64,000 nt of DNA from Chloroflexota bacterium (GTDB lineage: Bacteria > Chloroflexota > UBA11872 > VXOZ01), in contig JAPPLM010000055.1 of assembly GCA_028874195.1 (NCBI GenBank), forward strand, positions 1-64,000, written 5' to 3'. Both the position numbers and the translations under genes were made by a program. This document shows, piece by piece, positions 62,047 through 64,000 of this stretch. Position 1 is the stretch's first letter. Each line of letters begins with the position of its first letter. The notes below the pieces were generated by a model. The model did not search any database, had not been told where the DNA came from, and worked only from the letters and a program-made list of their open reading frames with translations.

Positions 62047-62606
62047 AGCGCCGATCCTGTGGAGAACAACGGCTTTCCTATTAGGGAATTAGTAGACCTA
62101 GGCTTGTAGTCTTTACAGCGCAGCGTCGAACCAGGGTTCGCGGGATCTAGAATTCGTCCATTCGAGGTTCTTCAGTCGCTGCGCTCCTCAGAATGACAGA
62201 TGGGAGCTGGCTCAGATCTAGGACGATCACGTGTCTTACCTTATGGCCACCCCAAGCCCAAAGCTACTAATTCCTTGTCATTATACAATTCTCATCCCTT
62301 CTGGAGTGTGCTATGCTCTTGTGCAGTAGGTGCGGCACGGCGGCTGCGGCGATTGATCGGCTCGAAAACCGGGTAGCCGGTCGTAACAAACGGACGGAGA
62401 GCATAGCAAGCGGGAACCGCAAACGACGAACTGCGGATTGTGGACGGGTGCGGCTGGCAGGTTGCCGCGAGCGTCGCGAGTAGACTTGTGATAATCGGAT
62501 TGTTCGCATACCATTGGAATACGAAGCCCAGGTATTGAGATAGATAACGCGCGTTACGTAGCGCAGCATGCCGGGGGGCGCTGTACTCGAGAATACAGGA
62601 GGGACC
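62047..62606. other. Divergent intergenic region with a partial family E repeat
   Basis: Between the zinc-ribbon and lipoprotein genes lie 560 bases with a degraded family E-like repeat at about 62150-62204 (core cattcgaggttcttcagtcg then ctcagaatgacag). No RNA gene or credible frame is seen. Confidence 0.45.
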
Positions 62607-63530
62607 ATGAGACGGCTGGAGATGCCATTCATTTACCGGGTTGCGATCCTAAGCTTTGTCCTGCTCATAGCGGGGGCAGCCTGCGGCGTTCAAGAATCAG
62701 ACAGTGAGCGGTTTGCTCCCACGCCTAATCCGAATGTCGTAGCCACCGCTCAGGCACGGGCCATCACTGAGGCGGAGGAATCCCGGCGTGACTTGCCGCT
62801 GCGCATGGAAATTGATGAGATGGCGGGCAACGCCGAGGTCAACGTGGCGCTGAACTCCGATAAAGGGTCCGTTTTCGTCAACGGCCGGCGCATGCCCGCG
62901 CCCACGGCGTTTGGGGGCAATACGTTCGTCGTTTGGGTTGGCGCGGAGCGCAACGGGACCATCGAATACGAGAATGGGGGAGCGTTCATTTCCGATATTT
63001 CGCGTGTCGCTACCTTGTGGACGTATACGACATTCAATGCGGTCAAGGCGCTATATGTGACCGCTGAAGAACACGCTATGGTAGAAAATCCCTCGGTTGC
63101 GATTGAAGATGCGCCTTTTCGGCTCATCCTGGCGCGACCGATGATGATGCGACCGGGAAGGGTTTTCCAATTACAGCCAACGGAGCTTACCGGTGATGTC
63201 CGTACTGTGGTGAGGGTTGGCGTAAACGGCGGCTTGTCGATTACGTTTGCCGGACTCAAGCAGCCGCGTGAGTATGGCGATAAGTTTCTTATTCTGTGGG
63301 TGCTGGATACGCTGAGCGAAGATCCGCTGACGTATAACGGCTCGTGGCTCACCGTGACGCCGAATGGCGATTCCCAGATTGTGATGACAGCCCCGCCCGA
63401 AACCAAGGGGATGCGGCAGTACAACCGCTTGCTCATTACCGCTGAGAATCTTACTGACGTGAGGGGGCCGAACGATGAACTGGTCATCTTCACGTTGGAT
63501 AACGAAACGCCGTTCTGGGAGACGATCTAA
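62607..63530 (+). CDS. Lipoprotein of unknown function
   Basis: The 307-residue protein has a lipoprotein signal with hydrophobic AILSFVLLIAGAAC; Cys25 would be lipidated. A Pro/Ala linker follows (RFAPTPNPNVVATAQARAIT). The globular part is rich in beta strands with Ile/Val/Thr patches (TFVVWVGAERNGTIEYENGG, VRVGVNGGLSITFAGL), but I do not recognise a family. AGGAGG before the ATG at 62607 gives strong support for the start. It is probably displayed outside the cell membrane. Confidence 0.75.
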   Translation: MRRLEMPFIYRVAILSFVLLIAGAACGVQESDSERFAPTPNPNVVATAQARAITEAEESRRDLPLRMEIDEMAGNAEVNVALNSDKGSVFVNGRRMPAPTAFGGNTFVVWVGAERNGTIEYENGGAFISDISRVATLWTYTTFNAVKALYVTAEEHAMVENPSVAIEDAPFRLILARPMMMRPGRVFQLQPTELTGDVRTVVRVGVNGGLSITFAGLKQPREYGDKFLILWVLDTLSEDPLTYNGSWLTVTPNGDSQIVMTAPPETKGMRQYNRLLITAENLTDVRGPNDELVIFTLDNETPFWETI

Positions 63531-63691
63531 CCTCTGCGCGGCAGCGAATGTATGCGAGTCGGGCGCAAATCTGCATGCTTCCGCGGTACCGGCGGCGTGG
63601 TGTAGATCGAGGTCTGAGAGCGTGTGCCGCCCGACTGGGGTTCCAGGAAGCGCTAGTAGCTGAGTACGCAAGTGCATCGAGGTAAGAGACC

Positions 63692-64000
63692 ATGTCAGAC
63701 CTGCCCCGCATGGTTCACGTGCGGCAAAGCTTCCCTACCGATCAGATCGAAGACCTGCCCGGTTCCATTCAGGCCGAGCTAACGCGCGTCGGCCTGGAAA
63801 ATGTCGTTCGTCCTGGCATGGAGGTCGCCATTACGGTTGGCAGCCGGGGCATTACGCGCATTCCGGAGATCATTCGCACTGTCGCCGAGGCGGTGAGCGC
63901 TGCCGGCGCCACCCCCTTCATCGTGCCGACCATGGGCAGCCACGGCGGCGCGATTGCTGAGGGACAGGCTTCTGTCCTGCGAGACTACGGCATCACCAAA
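63692..64000 (+). CDS. LarA-like protein (lactate racemase domain, DUF2088), 5' part
   Basis: The 103 codons up to the window end encode VRQSFPTDQIEDLPGSIQAE, GMEVAITVGSRGITRIPEII and PFIVPTMGSHGGAIAEGQAS, typical of the N-terminal region of LarA/DUF2088 proteins, where GSRGI and PTMGSHGG line the nucleotide-cofactor cleft. LarA uses a nickel pincer cofactor; many relatives have unknown hydroxyacid substrates. GAGGTAAGAG precedes the ATG. The gene continues beyond the window, so the nickel ligands cannot be examined. Confidence 0.87.
   Translation, partial: MSDLPRMVHVRQSFPTDQIEDLPGSIQAELTRVGLENVVRPGMEVAITVGSRGITRIPEIIRTVAEAVSAAGATPFIVPTMGSHGGAIAEGQASVLRDYGITK

Noticed and set aside
1-64000. 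CRISPR array or insertion sequence
   Set aside because: No regularly spaced direct repeats with unique spacers, and no transposase gene, were seen. The short repeats are irregularly dispersed palindromes.

Overview
The window is a chromosomal segment of a high-GC bacterium, most likely a member of the Chloroflexota (Dehalococcoidia/SAR202 or Anaerolineae-like, possibly from an uncultured lineage). This is inferred from the short 168-residue EF-Ts, the rich set of Gfo/Idh/MocA oxidoreductases, phytanoyl-CoA dioxygenase, DUF2961, DUF3604 and ceramidase-like genes next to lipoprotein solute-binding proteins, and intergenic DNA packed with short palindromic repeats. No 16S gene is present, so the placement is tentative.

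Layout. 1-4 kb: a minus-strand pair, a two-domain alpha/beta hydrolase and a lipoprotein solute-binding protein. 4.1-5.3 kb: L-2-hydroxyglutarate oxidase. 5.5-10.1 kb: the housekeeping operon rpsB-tsf-pyrH-frr-uppS-cdsA, with a structured leader. 10.1-12.4 kb: PhyH dioxygenase and a DUF3604/PHP-like protein. 12.6-14.2 kb: a compact type II restriction-modification pair followed by the decayed 3' end of a second methyltransferase. 14.3-28 kb: an accessory catabolic region with four Gfo/Idh/MocA dehydrogenases, an RraA-family protein, a solute-binding lipoprotein, DUF2961 and ceramidase-like proteins, plus a small zinc-knuckle-like paralog pair of which one copy is frameshifted. 28.1-29.1 kb: a DUF4268 nuclease-fold protein. 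29.6-32.8 kb: trxB, clpP, clpX. 33-37.9 kb: alpha-carbonic anhydrase, an MFS transporter, a site-2 protease with CBS domains and a nuclease-like orphan. 38.2-42.1 kb: the riboflavin operon ribD-ribE-(small membrane coiled-coil gene)-ribBA-ribH. 42.2-49.3 kb: cysteine desulfurase, a two-gene ABC exporter, a membrane-anchored protein, an AIM24 protein, a DUF4926 remnant, an unknown gene and a GNAT acetyltransferase. 49.5-53.1 kb: an AAA+ ATPase plus subtilase pair with the architecture of the ietAS (Gao_Iet) anti-phage system, its protease interrupted by an in-frame TGA. 53.1-54.2 kb: selD. 54.6-64 kb: an SDR epimerase, DegV, TldD/TldE, a HicB-like remnant, an SDR, tRNA-Leu(GAG), a zinc-ribbon coiled-coil protein, a lipoprotein and the start of a LarA-like gene.

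Two observations stand out. First, selD reads through an in-frame TGA at exactly the catalytic Cys/Sec position, so it very probably encodes selenocysteine; the plain open reading frame misses the first 27 residues. Second, the convergent neighbour ietS also contains one in-frame TGA, lying between its catalytic His and Ser, so the defence protease is either inactivated or recoded. Several other small genes (MTase fragment, CxxC paralog, HicB, DUF4926) are broken by single small lesions. The defence and toxin-antitoxin complement therefore looks partly decayed, unless these are assembly errors.
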